Source: a virus. From it: a stretch of DNA of 50,381 nt. A model generated the notes under the pieces. It did no database searches and was not told the origin of the DNA. It worked only from the letters and a program-made list of their open reading frames with translations. The stretch is from IMG/VR virus record IMGVR_UViG_3300046007_011930, positions 1 to 50,381 of that record, one strand, 5' to 3'. A program made the position numbers and the translations under genes. This document shows positions 43,101-50,381 of this stretch, one piece after another. How positions within the stretch are numbered: position 1 is the stretch's first letter; each line of letters starts with the position of its first letter.

Positions 43101-43861
43101 GAACAGTGGGTGAATTGGAACACGGTCAATATCTAGTTAGTAATCTAAAAGGTCGAATAAGCAATCTGTCTGATCCCGGTTTACCAGCTGGTCAAACACG
43201 CAGATTAATAGGATTAAAAGCACAGGGTGGTCCAACCTATGATGTGGTCACAACGCCGGGGACACTGGTCACCCCCGGTCTTGCTGATAATGTATATATT
43301 GAAGGAGTTCCTGCCGGTGGCAGAGGACCTACCATTAATCCAGGTAGACAATATAATTTCAGCAGAACTGCCTATTGGGATGTAAATATCGCTCCTATAA
43401 CTCAAAATTATTATTCAAATGAAAGTGGTAATTTTGTTTTCAGTGGTAATAAACCATTGGTCATGTTAAATCCCAAACATGTATTCACAAAATCTCAAAT
43501 AGAACAATTCGGAATCAGCAATCTCCCCGGTTATGGAAATATCTTGGTAGGAGAACAATTGACCATTACACAAATCAATGTTAGAGTTGACTATGATCTT
43601 GTAATTTTGTATGGTTATAGAAAAATTTGGGAAAAGTGGAATGACGCAAGTTCCAAAACAGGAGATGTAATTTATCAAATTCAGGATCGAGTGCCCAATA
43701 GACAGTTTTATACACAGAATTTTAATTTCACTCTTCCTGAACCCAGTATTAATGAGATCTTAGTTGTCGAAGTAGCCGATTCTCAGGGAGGTCTAGGAGA
43801 TACACCTAGAGGCTTTGACAGCTTGCAAATTTATTATACCTATAATAAAATAGTTTTTTGA
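40193..43861 (+). CDS. Large virion structural protein (fibre or baseplate)
   Basis: A 1222-residue Ser/Thr/Tyr-rich beta-protein without enzymatic motifs. The N-terminal 100 residues (MTISAGSTITSVSYNDVQSI, then NRIVASRDHFFTLYDDVNRA) look like an assembly domain. Around 275-390 there is an Ig-like module (FQAGDRSNPQTLTIDSIGSD, IPAGDSFQATVYY). The rest has several putative jelly-roll or Ig repeats. The length and composition are typical of T4-like long structural proteins; the exact position is unknown. A late motif lies at 40163. Confidence 0.8.
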   Translation: MTISAGSTITSVSYNDVQSIIKKILNPSSTGYGPNLLSSTTASNRIVASRDHFFTLYDDVNRAIIHQTGASMVNVDVPTVGAVISATFINNLATSATIAILNSSTVHPSQLAQYLDSSIVTATNWGSSDIAIARNYTWDTVLEADYHFNLGGSILTTFGYNGTATSSEDTAFKNFVDQVNTSSIFLSAYNRSNWLGYGSKTTEFSTLTAAGVFTATVSYSAAGSTVSLESRIKPPSGLSDVITLDVISSSTLYVSTGSIKAELPTLVVNRKILSVSGLSLFTFQAGDRSNPQTLTIDSIGSDPVTISSIAASNNGVFGFVASTSTGFVGDFVNPVPIAYPVVIPAGDSFQATVYYLSDPNSSLGQIGQFDNTITINSDATRSSIVVPTTQVLTNPDFDFDLRFVNNAALYTVQSWANEYGITLTAGNLAVVNGIRAYYTSNTDYGIINGKRRYGLYRQPDAQGLYNWYTYTQTSKGGDWTQILTDFFTSVDVSSQDYPRSLTLNKAFDQGYGFGDFYDKTLVDTNINSALPVSFTYRVFPKFGSVISFGSPVLSNWQYEGTSSAQAQAAFSADFGGSIAIGDYRLQFNPVLINTTGTYSVDLAVSVTAFDLNGATVTKSKTVDFTTEVLSLPDVNLAQWRSPIGQENAIMGLSYDRIGGTRYLTVGIGQGCDGAVPLYLTNYFVYSNVNYLGLQGDPQFVPYSTHITNTEVPFWQSGYSSYAHQFYYPLYKVSSPDQQWGSFLNTYGVWFRYRNFFNGFESEYPDFSTQSYTGSYIFSVGTTGSYTIEFSSSVTGTYLIFNQKGAQIDGIDYFSGPGSSYIKTGLQLTQGEKYVVKLQARELAKNISFGIALTVRSDTGNLIWSTLNPVRPTNLPAYVFWQEVYRIPILTNGTISDISKYRVKKDTDLYFRFSGFGDSWANQFENGFPFNVIHDGQGNLSFTWNRPTRFPTSWSSINGRYPNEYADYVARTVGELEHGQYLVSNLKGRISNLSDPGLPAGQTRRLIGLKAQGGPTYDVVTTPGTLVTPGLADNVYIEGVPAGGRGPTINPGRQYNFSRTAYWDVNIAPITQNYYSNESGNFVFSGNKPLVMLNPKHVFTKSQIEQFGISNLPGYGNILVGEQLTITQINVRVDYDLVILYGYRKIWEKWNDASSKTGDVIYQIQDRVPNRQFYTQNFNFTLPEPSINEILVVEVADSQGGLGDTPRGFDSLQIYYTYNKIVF

Positions 43862-43871
43862 GGAGTAACAT

Positions 43872-44531
43872 ATGATTTATCATTCTTATGAGAATCCCAC
43901 CAACAAAATTATGGTTCTTTTATTGGCAGTATTTTTAGCCACATCACTTGGTTGGAATATCAAGCAATTGTTTGATATTACAAACTATAAAAGATTGTTG
44001 ACTGAAACTGCGTTACTTGTGGAAAATGCTATAGCCTATAATCCTGTGACCACGATCGGTACGGCTATTTTAAATGCTGCTAACTTCGATATAGCTACAC
44101 CTACACAAACTCAAGATGCCAAAACTATTCAATTAAAAGAAGTTAAAAAAGTGGATCTACAATGCCTTACAGAAAATATCTATTTTGAGGCAGGTAATCA
44201 AAGTCTTGCTGGCAAAGTTGCCGTGGGACAAGTTACTCTTAATAGAATGAATAGATTTGGTTATCCCAAAACAGTTTGTGGTGTGATTAATCATAAAATT
44301 GGCGATACCTGTATGTTTAGTTGGAAATGTGCCCCACCACAACCCATTAATACTAATAGTGCAGCATGGAAACAAAGTCATCAGGTTGCTTATGAATTAC
44401 TGAGTAAAGATAGAAAAGATATTCTAGATATTACAGAAGGGGCTACTCACTTCCATAACAATTCAGTAAGACCGGGCTGGAAAATGCGTCAAGTAGCTCG
44501 TATAGGTGATCATACTTTCTATCGACAATAA
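43872..44531 (+). CDS. SleB-family cell wall hydrolase (endolysin-like), membrane-anchored
   Basis: A 219-residue protein. An N-terminal hydrophobic segment (IMVLLLAVFLATSLGWNI) may act as a signal-anchor. The C-terminal domain from about residue 95 is a SleB/Hydrolase_2 domain: CLTENIYFEAGNQSLAGKVA, then VGQVTLNRM, KTVCGVINHK and ATHFHNNSVRPGW. The Glu in TENIYFEA is the expected catalytic residue. It cleaves peptidoglycan, probably for host lysis. GAGGAG precedes the ATG. Confidence 0.88.
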   Translation: MIYHSYENPTNKIMVLLLAVFLATSLGWNIKQLFDITNYKRLLTETALLVENAIAYNPVTTIGTAILNAANFDIATPTQTQDAKTIQLKEVKKVDLQCLTENIYFEAGNQSLAGKVAVGQVTLNRMNRFGYPKTVCGVINHKIGDTCMFSWKCAPPQPINTNSAAWKQSHQVAYELLSKDRKDILDITEGATHFHNNSVRPGWKMRQVARIGDHTFYRQ

Positions 44532-44534
44532 ATA
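44527..44534 (+). promoter_or_regulatory. Late promoter motif AATAAATA
   Basis: One mismatch from the consensus, overlapping the hydrolase stop codon and ending 5 nt before the ATG at 44540. Confidence 0.5.
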
Positions 44535-44539
44535 CAGCT

Positions 44540-44785
44540 ATGAGAGCATTTGAATTTATTTCTGAAAAAAAGTTACCTAAACCCACTGCTAGTCAATGTG
44601 CTATCAAGCGTTTAAGTAGAGTTAGATATGGACAATGTGTAAGTCTGGGTCTACGTGCCCATGATTCTGACCATACAGATGGTACTGGGAAACAGGGCGT
44701 CAAAGGCAGTGGTGTACCCCTGAAAGGTAAAAAAGCTAAAAGTGAAATTCATGGTGGTAAGGTAAGAGACTATGATGGAAAGTGA
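44540..44785 (+). CDS. Small basic protein with capsid-targeting-like start
   Basis: An 81-residue basic protein. MRAFEFISEKK resembles the MKTYQEFIAEA leader of T4 internal head proteins. The remainder (KRLSRVRYGQC, then GVPLKGKKAKSEIHGGKVRD) is Lys/Gly-rich and could bind DNA. It overlaps the Fe-S carrier gene by 14 nt. A packaged DNA-binding protein is the best guess. Confidence 0.7.
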   Translation: MRAFEFISEKKLPKPTASQCAIKRLSRVRYGQCVSLGLRAHDSDHTDGTGKQGVKGSGVPLKGKKAKSEIHGGKVRDYDGK

Positions 44786-45110
44786 TCAAATCGAAATCAC
44801 AGAGCGTGCTCAACGTCAAATTCAAAATATTTTGCAAGAAGAAAATAACCCTAATGCCTGTATAAGAACATTTGTTCAAGGTGGCGGCTGTTCTGGATTC
44901 CAATATGGCTTTACTATTGAACAGACCGCGGCATCCGATGATTTTGAATTCAAGGTCGGGGATTTTAAACTGTTAGTGGACGCAATGAGTATGCAATATC
45001 TAACAGGGTCTATTATTGATTACAAAGAACAACTATCAGGCAGTAACTTTGTTATTCAAAATCCTAATAGCACCGGACAATGCGGTTGTGGTTCTAGTTT
45101 TTCAGTCTAA
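44772..45110 (+). CDS. A-type iron-sulfur carrier (ErpA/IscA/HesB family)
   Basis: A 112-residue HesB-like protein. The three cluster-binding cysteines are in place: C40 (GGGCSGFQYGF), C104 and C106 (TGQCGCGSSF). ITERAQRQIQNIL at the start and FKLLVDAMSMQYLTGSIIDY in the middle are family marks. It carries Fe-S clusters to target enzymes; other T4-like phages of aquatic bacteria have similar genes. Confidence 0.92.
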   Translation: MMESDQIEITERAQRQIQNILQEENNPNACIRTFVQGGGCSGFQYGFTIEQTAASDDFEFKVGDFKLLVDAMSMQYLTGSIIDYKEQLSGSNFVIQNPNSTGQCGCGSSFSV

Positions 45111-45139
45111 TTGACTTTCTGATGCAATTAGTCTATAAT
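45111..45139 (+). promoter_or_regulatory. Sigma70 promoter of the ligase-IF-1 operon
   Basis: TTGACT-17 bp-TATAAT on the plus strand, 30 nt before the ligase ATG, indicating early expression within a late region. Confidence 0.82.
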
Positions 45140-45169
45140 TTGTTATCCATAACAATCTTATAGGAAATT

Positions 45170-46471
45170 ATGAAAGACAGTTGCCACTCAGTAATTCGTT
45201 CACTTGAAGAACATCCAAGTCGTCTTAATAAAGAAGCAATTATACAAGCTCAAATTGATAACGAAGAACTTTTTGAAGGTTTTAAGTTAGCTCTAAGTCC
45301 CTATATTACCTTCGGTGTCAAAAAGGTTCCTATTTTTAGTGGTCCGGATGGGCAGGGCTTGCCTTGGGAAGCATTTCGTGAACTTTGCAATCTTCTCAGC
45401 AATCGACAATTAACTGGTGATGATGCTAAAAAAGCTATCGAGTTAGCCATGGGAGCCAGTACTAGGCAACAATGGAACGATTGGTATCGACGTATTCTTA
45501 TTAAAGATCTACGGTGTGGTATCAGTGAAAAAACTATTAATAAAATCAAAAAAGGTTCAGTTCCTGTATTTGAATGCATGTTAGCTCATGATGGGGCCAA
45601 TCATGAATCTAAGATTACAGGAAAAAAACTACTTGAGCCAAAATTGGATGGAGTTAGGGTTCTAACTATTATCAATCCCATAGATAAAACTGTGGTTCAA
45701 TACAGTAGAAATGGAAAGATTTTAGAAAACTTTACCCATATCACCGATAAGATTCTACAAAATATTGAAGATTTTGATCGTGGTTGGGTCTTGGATGGGG
45801 AAATTGTTAGTACAAGTTTTCAAGCTTTGATGAAACAGGTACACAGGAAGGAACAAGTTCAAGCACATGATGCAAGATTGATGCTATTTGATATTCTCCC
45901 ATTATCCGAATTTCAAAGAGGATATAGTTCATTAGGTCAAAAACGTCGTCATGCTCTTTTGAAAACTATGAAACCAAATTTGGATAAAATCGGTTTCATT
46001 GATATTATTGAGCAAACTGAAGTTGACCTTGATAGCTATGTAGGAGAATTACAGTACAAACAATACAATAAAGACATTCTGGCTAAGGGATTTGAGGGTA
46101 TTATGATTAAGGATCCTAATGCAATTTATGAATGTAAACGATCAGTAAGCTGGTTAAAGCAAAAACCATTTATTGAAGTCAGTCTAAGTGTAGTGGATTT
46201 AGAAGAAGGGACTGGACGTAATCAAGGAAGATTGGGAGCTTTGATCTGTGAAGGTGAAGATGACGGTCACAAAATTCGAGTCAGTGTAGGATCTGGGTTT
46301 ACAGATTCTCAACGTAAAGAATATTGGGCCTCTAAAGAAGCAGTTCTAGGACAGGTTGTAGAGATTCGTGCCGATGCAGCTACAATCAGTCAAGACAGCC
46401 AAGATGTGTTTAGTTTACGTTTTCCGCGATTTTTACGATTTCGTGGATTCAAAGTGGGAGAAAAACTTTAA
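45170..46471 (+). CDS. 30: ATP-dependent DNA ligase (gp30-like)
   Basis: A 433-residue ATP-dependent ligase, slightly shorter than T4 gp30 (487). The adenylated lysine is K158 in EPKLDGVR, followed by YSRNGK (motif Ia), DGEIV (motif III), EGIMIKD (motif IV) and WLKQKP (motif V). RNQGRLGALI lies in the OB-fold domain. It seals nicks in replication and repair. TAGGAAAT precedes the ATG. It is followed by IF-1 and a terminator in one transcription unit. Confidence 0.95.
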   Translation: MKDSCHSVIRSLEEHPSRLNKEAIIQAQIDNEELFEGFKLALSPYITFGVKKVPIFSGPDGQGLPWEAFRELCNLLSNRQLTGDDAKKAIELAMGASTRQQWNDWYRRILIKDLRCGISEKTINKIKKGSVPVFECMLAHDGANHESKITGKKLLEPKLDGVRVLTIINPIDKTVVQYSRNGKILENFTHITDKILQNIEDFDRGWVLDGEIVSTSFQALMKQVHRKEQVQAHDARLMLFDILPLSEFQRGYSSLGQKRRHALLKTMKPNLDKIGFIDIIEQTEVDLDSYVGELQYKQYNKDILAKGFEGIMIKDPNAIYECKRSVSWLKQKPFIEVSLSVVDLEEGTGRNQGRLGALICEGEDDGHKIRVSVGSGFTDSQRKEYWASKEAVLGQVVEIRADAATISQDSQDVFSLRFPRFLRFRGFKVGEKL

Positions 46472-46502
46472 TGGATAAATCGAAAGGAGATTATTTTTAA
46501 TC

Positions 46503-46721
46503 GTGTCTAAAGAAGAACAAATTACAGCAGATGGCATCGTCGAGGAGGTATTGCCTAACGCAATGTTTAGAATTAAACTAGATCAAGGATCGACGATTCT
46601 TGGTCATATTTCTGGAAAAATTCGTCAAAATAAAATACAGATTCTAGCAGGGGATTCAGTTAAAGTTGAAATGAGTCCTTACGATTTATCTAAGGGACGT
46701 ATTATATTTAGAGTCAAATAA
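46503..46721 (+). CDS. infA: Translation initiation factor IF-1 homologue
   Basis: A 72-residue protein, exactly the length of E. coli IF-1. [20 protein letters not shown], then [20 protein letters not shown] and [20 protein letters not shown], ending KGRIIFRVK, cover the whole OB-fold with the family's conserved residues. IF-1 occupies the ribosomal A site during initiation. GTG 46503 follows AAAGGAG with a long spacer (about 13 nt). The 31-nt gap to the ligase and the shared promoter and terminator suggest early co-expression. Confidence 0.92.
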   Translation: MSKEEQITADGIVEEVLPNAMFRIKLDQGSTILGHISGKIRQNKIQILAGDSVKVEMSPYDLSKGRIIFRVK

Positions 46722-46725
46722 AACA

Positions 46726-46750
46726 AAGCCCCATTAAGGGGCTTTTTTTA
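46726..46750. terminator. Bidirectional rho-independent terminator
   Basis: Stem AAAGCCCC/GGGGCTTT (46726-46733 with 46739-46746) with T-run 46744-46750. On the other strand it ends with TTTGTTTT, so it could also end the HNH gene transcript. Confidence 0.88.
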
Positions 46751-47266
46751 TATCTCTAGATATTTTTTCCAAGATGGATGCGGTACCCCATTAAAGCCTA
46801 ACTTTTTACGTTTTTCAATTAATTGGAAGTACCCTGGCTTATAAGGTTTACTCTTAGGTACAATTTTTTTGTTGTTACCTTTGTTAGCATTGCAGGGTCC
46901 ACAGGCAGTTGTGGTATTTTCCCATGTACTTCTGCCACCATGACTGATTGGCAAAATGTGATCAAGGGTTGCAGTACCCCGTGTTACCTCACGATCACAA
47001 TACTGGCATTGATACCCATCCCGTAAAAAAACATTGGCTTTTGAATATCTCACGATGGATTTCTTTTTTTGATATTCACTCAGGATCATAACCGCAGGAA
47101 TTTGTGTACTCCAATTCTGACTATGCACTATCCAATTTTCATACCATTCCAGAACAGTGGCTTTTTCTAAAACCATATACTTAATGGCCTCTTGCCAATT
47201 CAATGTACTTAACGGTAACATTGTAATTGGAGATCCATCCGAATTTAATAACAGAGTAGAGTTCAT
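46748..47266 (-). CDS. HNH endonuclease
   Basis: A 172-residue protein with an HNH domain: CQYCDREVTRGTATLDHILP, then SHGGRSTWENTTTACGPCNA. The cysteine pairs CQYC and CGPC bind zinc. The N-terminal part (LLLNSDGSPITMLPLSTLNW) is typical of HNH proteins shared by bacteria and T4-like phages. An exact TATAAATA lies 6 nt before the ATG. It could be a homing or a genome-processing nuclease. Confidence 0.88.
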   Translation of the reverse strand: MNSTLLLNSDGSPITMLPLSTLNWQEAIKYMVLEKATVLEWYENWIVHSQNWSTQIPAVMILSEYQKKKSIVRYSKANVFLRDGYQCQYCDREVTRGTATLDHILPISHGGRSTWENTTTACGPCNANKGNNKKIVPKSKPYKPGYFQLIEKRKKLGFNGVPHPSWKKYLEI

Positions 47267-47272
47267 TTTGGG

Positions 47273-47280
47273 TATTTATA
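47273..47280 (-). promoter_or_regulatory. Late promoter motif TATAAATA (exact)
   Basis: Exact T4 late consensus on the minus strand, ending 6 nt before the HNH ATG at 47266. Confidence 0.6.
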
Positions 47281-47307
47281 TAGGGATTTTTTTTGTTATT
47301 ATAGCAA

Positions 47308-47616
47308 CTATTTTTTATCAGAGCAAGAAAAAATACTGTTTAGCACGCGATCCGAATCTGCTGATAAACTCCATTGTTTTCGTTTTTGTACAGATCTTTT
47401 TTGTGCAAATTTTTTTTGATCACAATCTGAACAGACATGATTATAGTCGTCATGTAATCTAAGTCTTTGCATTTTTGATAAGTCTCTTTGGAATTCTTTA
47501 TCACAACTATCACAGACCAAAATTAGAACTGTTTTTGATCTTTGAAATTGATGTTTTAAACCCAGTTTGCTAGATCTTGTGAAAACTTGATTTAAAGTCA
47601 CTGTTTTAATCAACAT
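47308..47616 (-). CDS. Small zinc-binding protein
   Basis: A 102-residue basic protein with two C-x2-C pairs (VCDSCDKEFQ and VCSDCDQKKF) about 29 residues apart, probably one zinc site. The C-terminal part (QKRSVQKRKQWSLSADSDRV) is basic. A protein of this design occurs in other T4-like phages. A TAAATA motif lies at 47621-47626, 4 nt before the ATG. Confidence 0.72.
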   Translation of the reverse strand: MLIKTVTLNQVFTRSSKLGLKHQFQRSKTVLILVCDSCDKEFQRDLSKMQRLRLHDDYNHVCSDCDQKKFAQKRSVQKRKQWSLSADSDRVLNSIFSCSDKK

Positions 47617-47675
47617 ACTTTATTTACATTAGGTTTATAAAAATTCAAAATAAATATCACAAATGAGGGAATATC

Positions 47676-50381
47676 ATGGCTATACAAATCATCAATACCG
47701 GAACTAGTGCTAACGCAGGAAATGGCGACAGTATTAGAACAGCCTTCCAAAAAGTAAATTTTAATTTTGATTATCTGGAAGGGTTGGCCTTAGGAACCAG
47801 TACAAGTTTAACCAGCTCAGTACAGTCTGTAGTTAGACCAATGTTAGTTCATGATGCTCACAATGGAATCAGTGCCAGCTATAACAGCATTAATAATAGA
47901 GTTATATTAGCATTAGGAAATTTAAATTTATTCACAGCAACAAATATCGTAGTTAATACTCTTACAGTAATAAATTCAGCTGTAATGAATGATGTTGTAA
48001 TGTCTGGTAAGGTATACATGGGATTTGTACAAGGTACAGATGATATCAACGTTGTTAAGTATGCCGATGATGGAAGTCTTACATTAAGTCTAAAAAATAC
48101 CTATGGTTTGGGCGGAAGTGAAATTGAACTTGAGGATAATATTTCAGGATCATTTAGAATTGTTCATCAAAATAGTGGTGCTAATCGTGATCAGTTTCAA
48201 AATGGTCAAAACTATATCTATGATGATTTAGGTAGAGGAATTAATATAGGACGAAACAGCACAGTTAGTATCTTTGCCAAAAACACATTTACCAATTATA
48301 GTGATCCAGAATTAAGAATATCCACTACTGGAACTTTTATTTCAAACAATTTAACGATTGCAGATACATCTATCAATTGGGGAGGCAACAATTTTACCTA
48401 TAATGCAGATAACGAGTTATTATTAGGTAATCAATATGTTCGAGCACGAACAGATAGACTGACTTCTGGATTATATACTGCGTCACTAACCACTGCTGGG
48501 AACCTTTTACTACCGGGTGATATTGTATTAGAATTGGACACAAGAATTCCTAATGGATTAACAGTGACAAATTATGGGTCAACATTTAGTTCCATTGGAC
48601 CTTTTGCTGGAGTGGGTAGTTTTTATTTCGATGGATCATCATATCTTTCTGTTAGTGGAGGGTCACATTTTAATTTATTCACTACCACATCAACCTTAGA
48701 GTGGTTTGAAAGAAGAACTATAGCCAATCCTGTAACAGATCTTACTTCTTGGGCATTAGGGTCTGCTCAACAACCTACTTTAGATTTTACCACATTTACT
48801 GCAGGTACATTTACAAACTCTGGAGTATTTTTTGGAGGTGATATCGGATTAAGTTTCTTGTCAGCCTCTCTCTACAATAATTGGACACATTATGCAGCGG
48901 TAATTTCTACTTCTAGTTTTAAACTATTTGTAAATGGTGCGATACAAATTAATACCACTGACACTAGTTTCTTAAGTACCTTGACCTACAGTGGTGGAAA
49001 TTTCTCTATAGGTGGTATAATAGATGACAACGATCTAGTAGCACCATTCCAAGGTTATATTTCAAACATGCGGTGGGATGCTAGAGAAGTCTATACTGCC
49101 ACATTTGTACCACCCACATCGATACTGACTAGAAATAGTAGTACTCGTATGCTATTACAAACAGAAAAATTTACTAATTTTATATATGATTCTAGTTTAC
49201 CGGGGTTTAGTCAACTTCAACAAGTTCAGTTGGTTATCAGCACATCAAGTTTTATATTCAATGAGCAGGGTCAATTCATTATTAATCAAAATCTTCCTTA
49301 TCAGGGTCAAGAACTTGCAGGAACTTCGATCCGTGTAGATACTGATAGTGATTTTTATACACAGGCAATTATAAAAAATGCCAGTGCGGCCACAACTGCA
49401 ACTAGCGATTTAATTTTTGTTCGAAATGATGGTAATGCAGCTACTGGGATAGGTGTTTTAGATATCGGTATTAATAGTAGCAATTACACTGAACCTGGTC
49501 CATACGGTATTCATACCCCAGGTTCAGCCTATATGTTCAGTAATGATGCTGATTTAATTATTGGTACACAATCTGCAGGAAAAGTAGTTAAGTTTCATGC
49601 TGGAGAAACTACCAGTTCTAATGCAATAGCTGTATTTGCTAGCAATGGTATGACATTTAATAAACAGCTTCTTGTTACAGAAAATTATCCCGGTATATTA
49701 GTAATTCAAACACAGAATACAAATCCTTCAGGGTCAGGTGCTGCATTTAGTGCGATAAATGATAATTCCGGATATATCAATTTTGGTATAAATGGTACCA
49801 CAGCATCAATCAATGCTAATATCGGACCTAGTGATCCTTATATCAATCCGCAGTCTAGCGGAGATACATTGCATATAGGAGCTGGTCTAAATATTGCGTT
49901 CTATTCAGACAATGTTTTTTATAATAACGGAACCGCAACATTATTTTTAAGTAGAGTAGATCAAAGTGCAACCTTCGCTGGGCATGTATTACCAGATTCA
50001 GATTTAGCCTATGATCTAGGTTCTACATCAAGCCAATGGCGTAGTTTATATGTAGGTACAAGCACAGTGTATTTTGGAGGAACACCTTTCACTGTTTCTG
50101 CAGATGGTACTATCAGTGTTGCAGGCAATGAAGTAATTGCCACAACAGGTGTTACTAGTATAACTGCGGGAACTGGTACTGCAATTAGTACTTCTACTGG
50201 AGCAGTAACAATTTGGGCAACAGGTGGCAGCGGTGCAGGTATAGCAACAACATCTACTCTTGTCAACGGAACTTATACTGTATCACTTTCTAATGCTGGT
50301 CAATTAACAGTACCGGGACCAATTAATGGATTAGGAAATTCTAAACTAGACTTTACTACTTACGGTTCTAACAGCGCATAT
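47676..50381 (+). CDS. Tail fibre protein with LamG-like domain, 3'-truncated by the window edge
   Basis: An open frame of 902 codons from ATG 47676 that runs off the right edge. The N-terminus MAIQIINTGTSANAGNGDSI, then RTAFQKVNFNFDYL, is a common start for fibre and structural proteins of T4-like phages. Residues about 315-465 form a LamG/concanavalin-like domain (FYFDGSSYLSV, NWTHYAAVISTSSFKLFVNG). Further on, DLAYDLGSTSSQWRSLYVGT is the typical repeat of trimeric fibre shafts. It probably binds a host surface glycan. AATAAATA (47649-47656) and GAGGGAA lie upstream. Confidence 0.88.
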   Translation, partial: MAIQIINTGTSANAGNGDSIRTAFQKVNFNFDYLEGLALGTSTSLTSSVQSVVRPMLVHDAHNGISASYNSINNRVILALGNLNLFTATNIVVNTLTVINSAVMNDVVMSGKVYMGFVQGTDDINVVKYADDGSLTLSLKNTYGLGGSEIELEDNISGSFRIVHQNSGANRDQFQNGQNYIYDDLGRGINIGRNSTVSIFAKNTFTNYSDPELRISTTGTFISNNLTIADTSINWGGNNFTYNADNELLLGNQYVRARTDRLTSGLYTASLTTAGNLLLPGDIVLELDTRIPNGLTVTNYGSTFSSIGPFAGVGSFYFDGSSYLSVSGGSHFNLFTTTSTLEWFERRTIANPVTDLTSWALGSAQQPTLDFTTFTAGTFTNSGVFFGGDIGLSFLSASLYNNWTHYAAVISTSSFKLFVNGAIQINTTDTSFLSTLTYSGGNFSIGGIIDDNDLVAPFQGYISNMRWDAREVYTATFVPPTSILTRNSSTRMLLQTEKFTNFIYDSSLPGFSQLQQVQLVISTSSFIFNEQGQFIINQNLPYQGQELAGTSIRVDTDSDFYTQAIIKNASAATTATSDLIFVRNDGNAATGIGVLDIGINSSNYTEPGPYGIHTPGSAYMFSNDADLIIGTQSAGKVVKFHAGETTSSNAIAVFASNGMTFNKQLLVTENYPGILVIQTQNTNPSGSGAAFSAINDNSGYINFGINGTTASINANIGPSDPYINPQSSGDTLHIGAGLNIAFYSDNVFYNNGTATLFLSRVDQSATFAGHVLPDSDLAYDLGSTSSQWRSLYVGTSTVYFGGTPFTVSADGTISVAGNEVIATTGVTSITAGTGTAISTSTGAVTIWATGGSGAGIATTSTLVNGTYTVSLSNAGQLTVPGPINGLGNSKLDFTTYGSNSAY

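Noticed and set aside
50009-50266. Minus-strand open frame under the fibre gene
   Set aside because: Antisense to the strongly fibre-like plus-strand frame, Val/Pro-rich shadow.

Overview
The window looks like part of the genome of a T4-like tailed phage (contractile-tail Caudoviricetes). It carries the T4-type replication and repair set: a UvsW helicase, gp61 primase, gp41 replicative helicase, an ATP-dependent DNA ligase and a probable gp62 clamp-loader subunit. It also carries large late fibre and structural genes, TATAAATA-type late promoter motifs, and dozens of small early genes behind consensus sigma70 promoters. A complete ADP-heptose activation module and a GT9-like glycosyltransferase point to a Gram-negative host with heptose-containing lipopolysaccharide. 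The host cannot be named from this sequence, and the ecological source is unknown.

Layout. (1) 1-17.6 kb is A/T-rich and mostly rightward. It holds uvsW, a glycosyltransferase-FkbM methyltransferase fusion, probable gp62, zinc-ribbon proteins, a cupin, hldD plus separate heptose adenylyltransferase and kinase genes, a miniature DnaE-like protein, a structural protein, gp61-gp41, and a nucleotidyltransferase, HAD phosphatase and Ala/Pro-rich protein. Interspersed leftward genes include an AlgH/YqgE homologue and an Fe/Mn superoxide dismutase. (2) 17.8-36.1 kb is a leftward hyperplastic early region of about 60 small genes, with visibly higher G+C than the flanks. Most cassettes begin with TTGACA-(16/17 bp)-TATAAT, a conserved leader (ACTAACACAACGGAGC-like) and one to five genes, and many are separated by a GTGGC/GCCAC hairpin. 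This matches the promoter-early stem-loop (PeSL) cassettes known from T4-type phages RB49 and phi1. (3) 36.1-37.0 kb is a non-coding switch region with divergent promoters, a possible structured RNA, a CAU tRNA with its own promoter, and direct repeats. (4) 37.0-50.4 kb is late: a glycine-rich adhesin-like protein, a 1222-residue structural protein, a SleB-type wall hydrolase and a long LamG-containing fibre gene that runs off the right edge. Between them lies an early operon of DNA ligase and a translation initiation factor IF-1 homologue.

Possible joint roles. HldE-like kinase and adenylyltransferase plus HldD would turn host heptose-7-phosphate into ADP-L-glycero-D-manno-heptose. The GT9-like protein near the fibre genes is a candidate user of it. 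IF-1 is predicted to be expressed early. Several late genes carry a late promoter motif only 4-7 nt from the start codon, so their mRNAs may be leaderless. One early gene appears to start at ATT. Together these hint at phage-directed changes in translation initiation, but the link is inference.

Most notable candidates: the miniature DnaE palm protein with all three catalytic aspartates; palindromic promoter spacers whose arms co-vary; a five-hairpin intercistronic RNA at 25.66-25.79 kb; the phage IF-1; and the ADP-heptose module.
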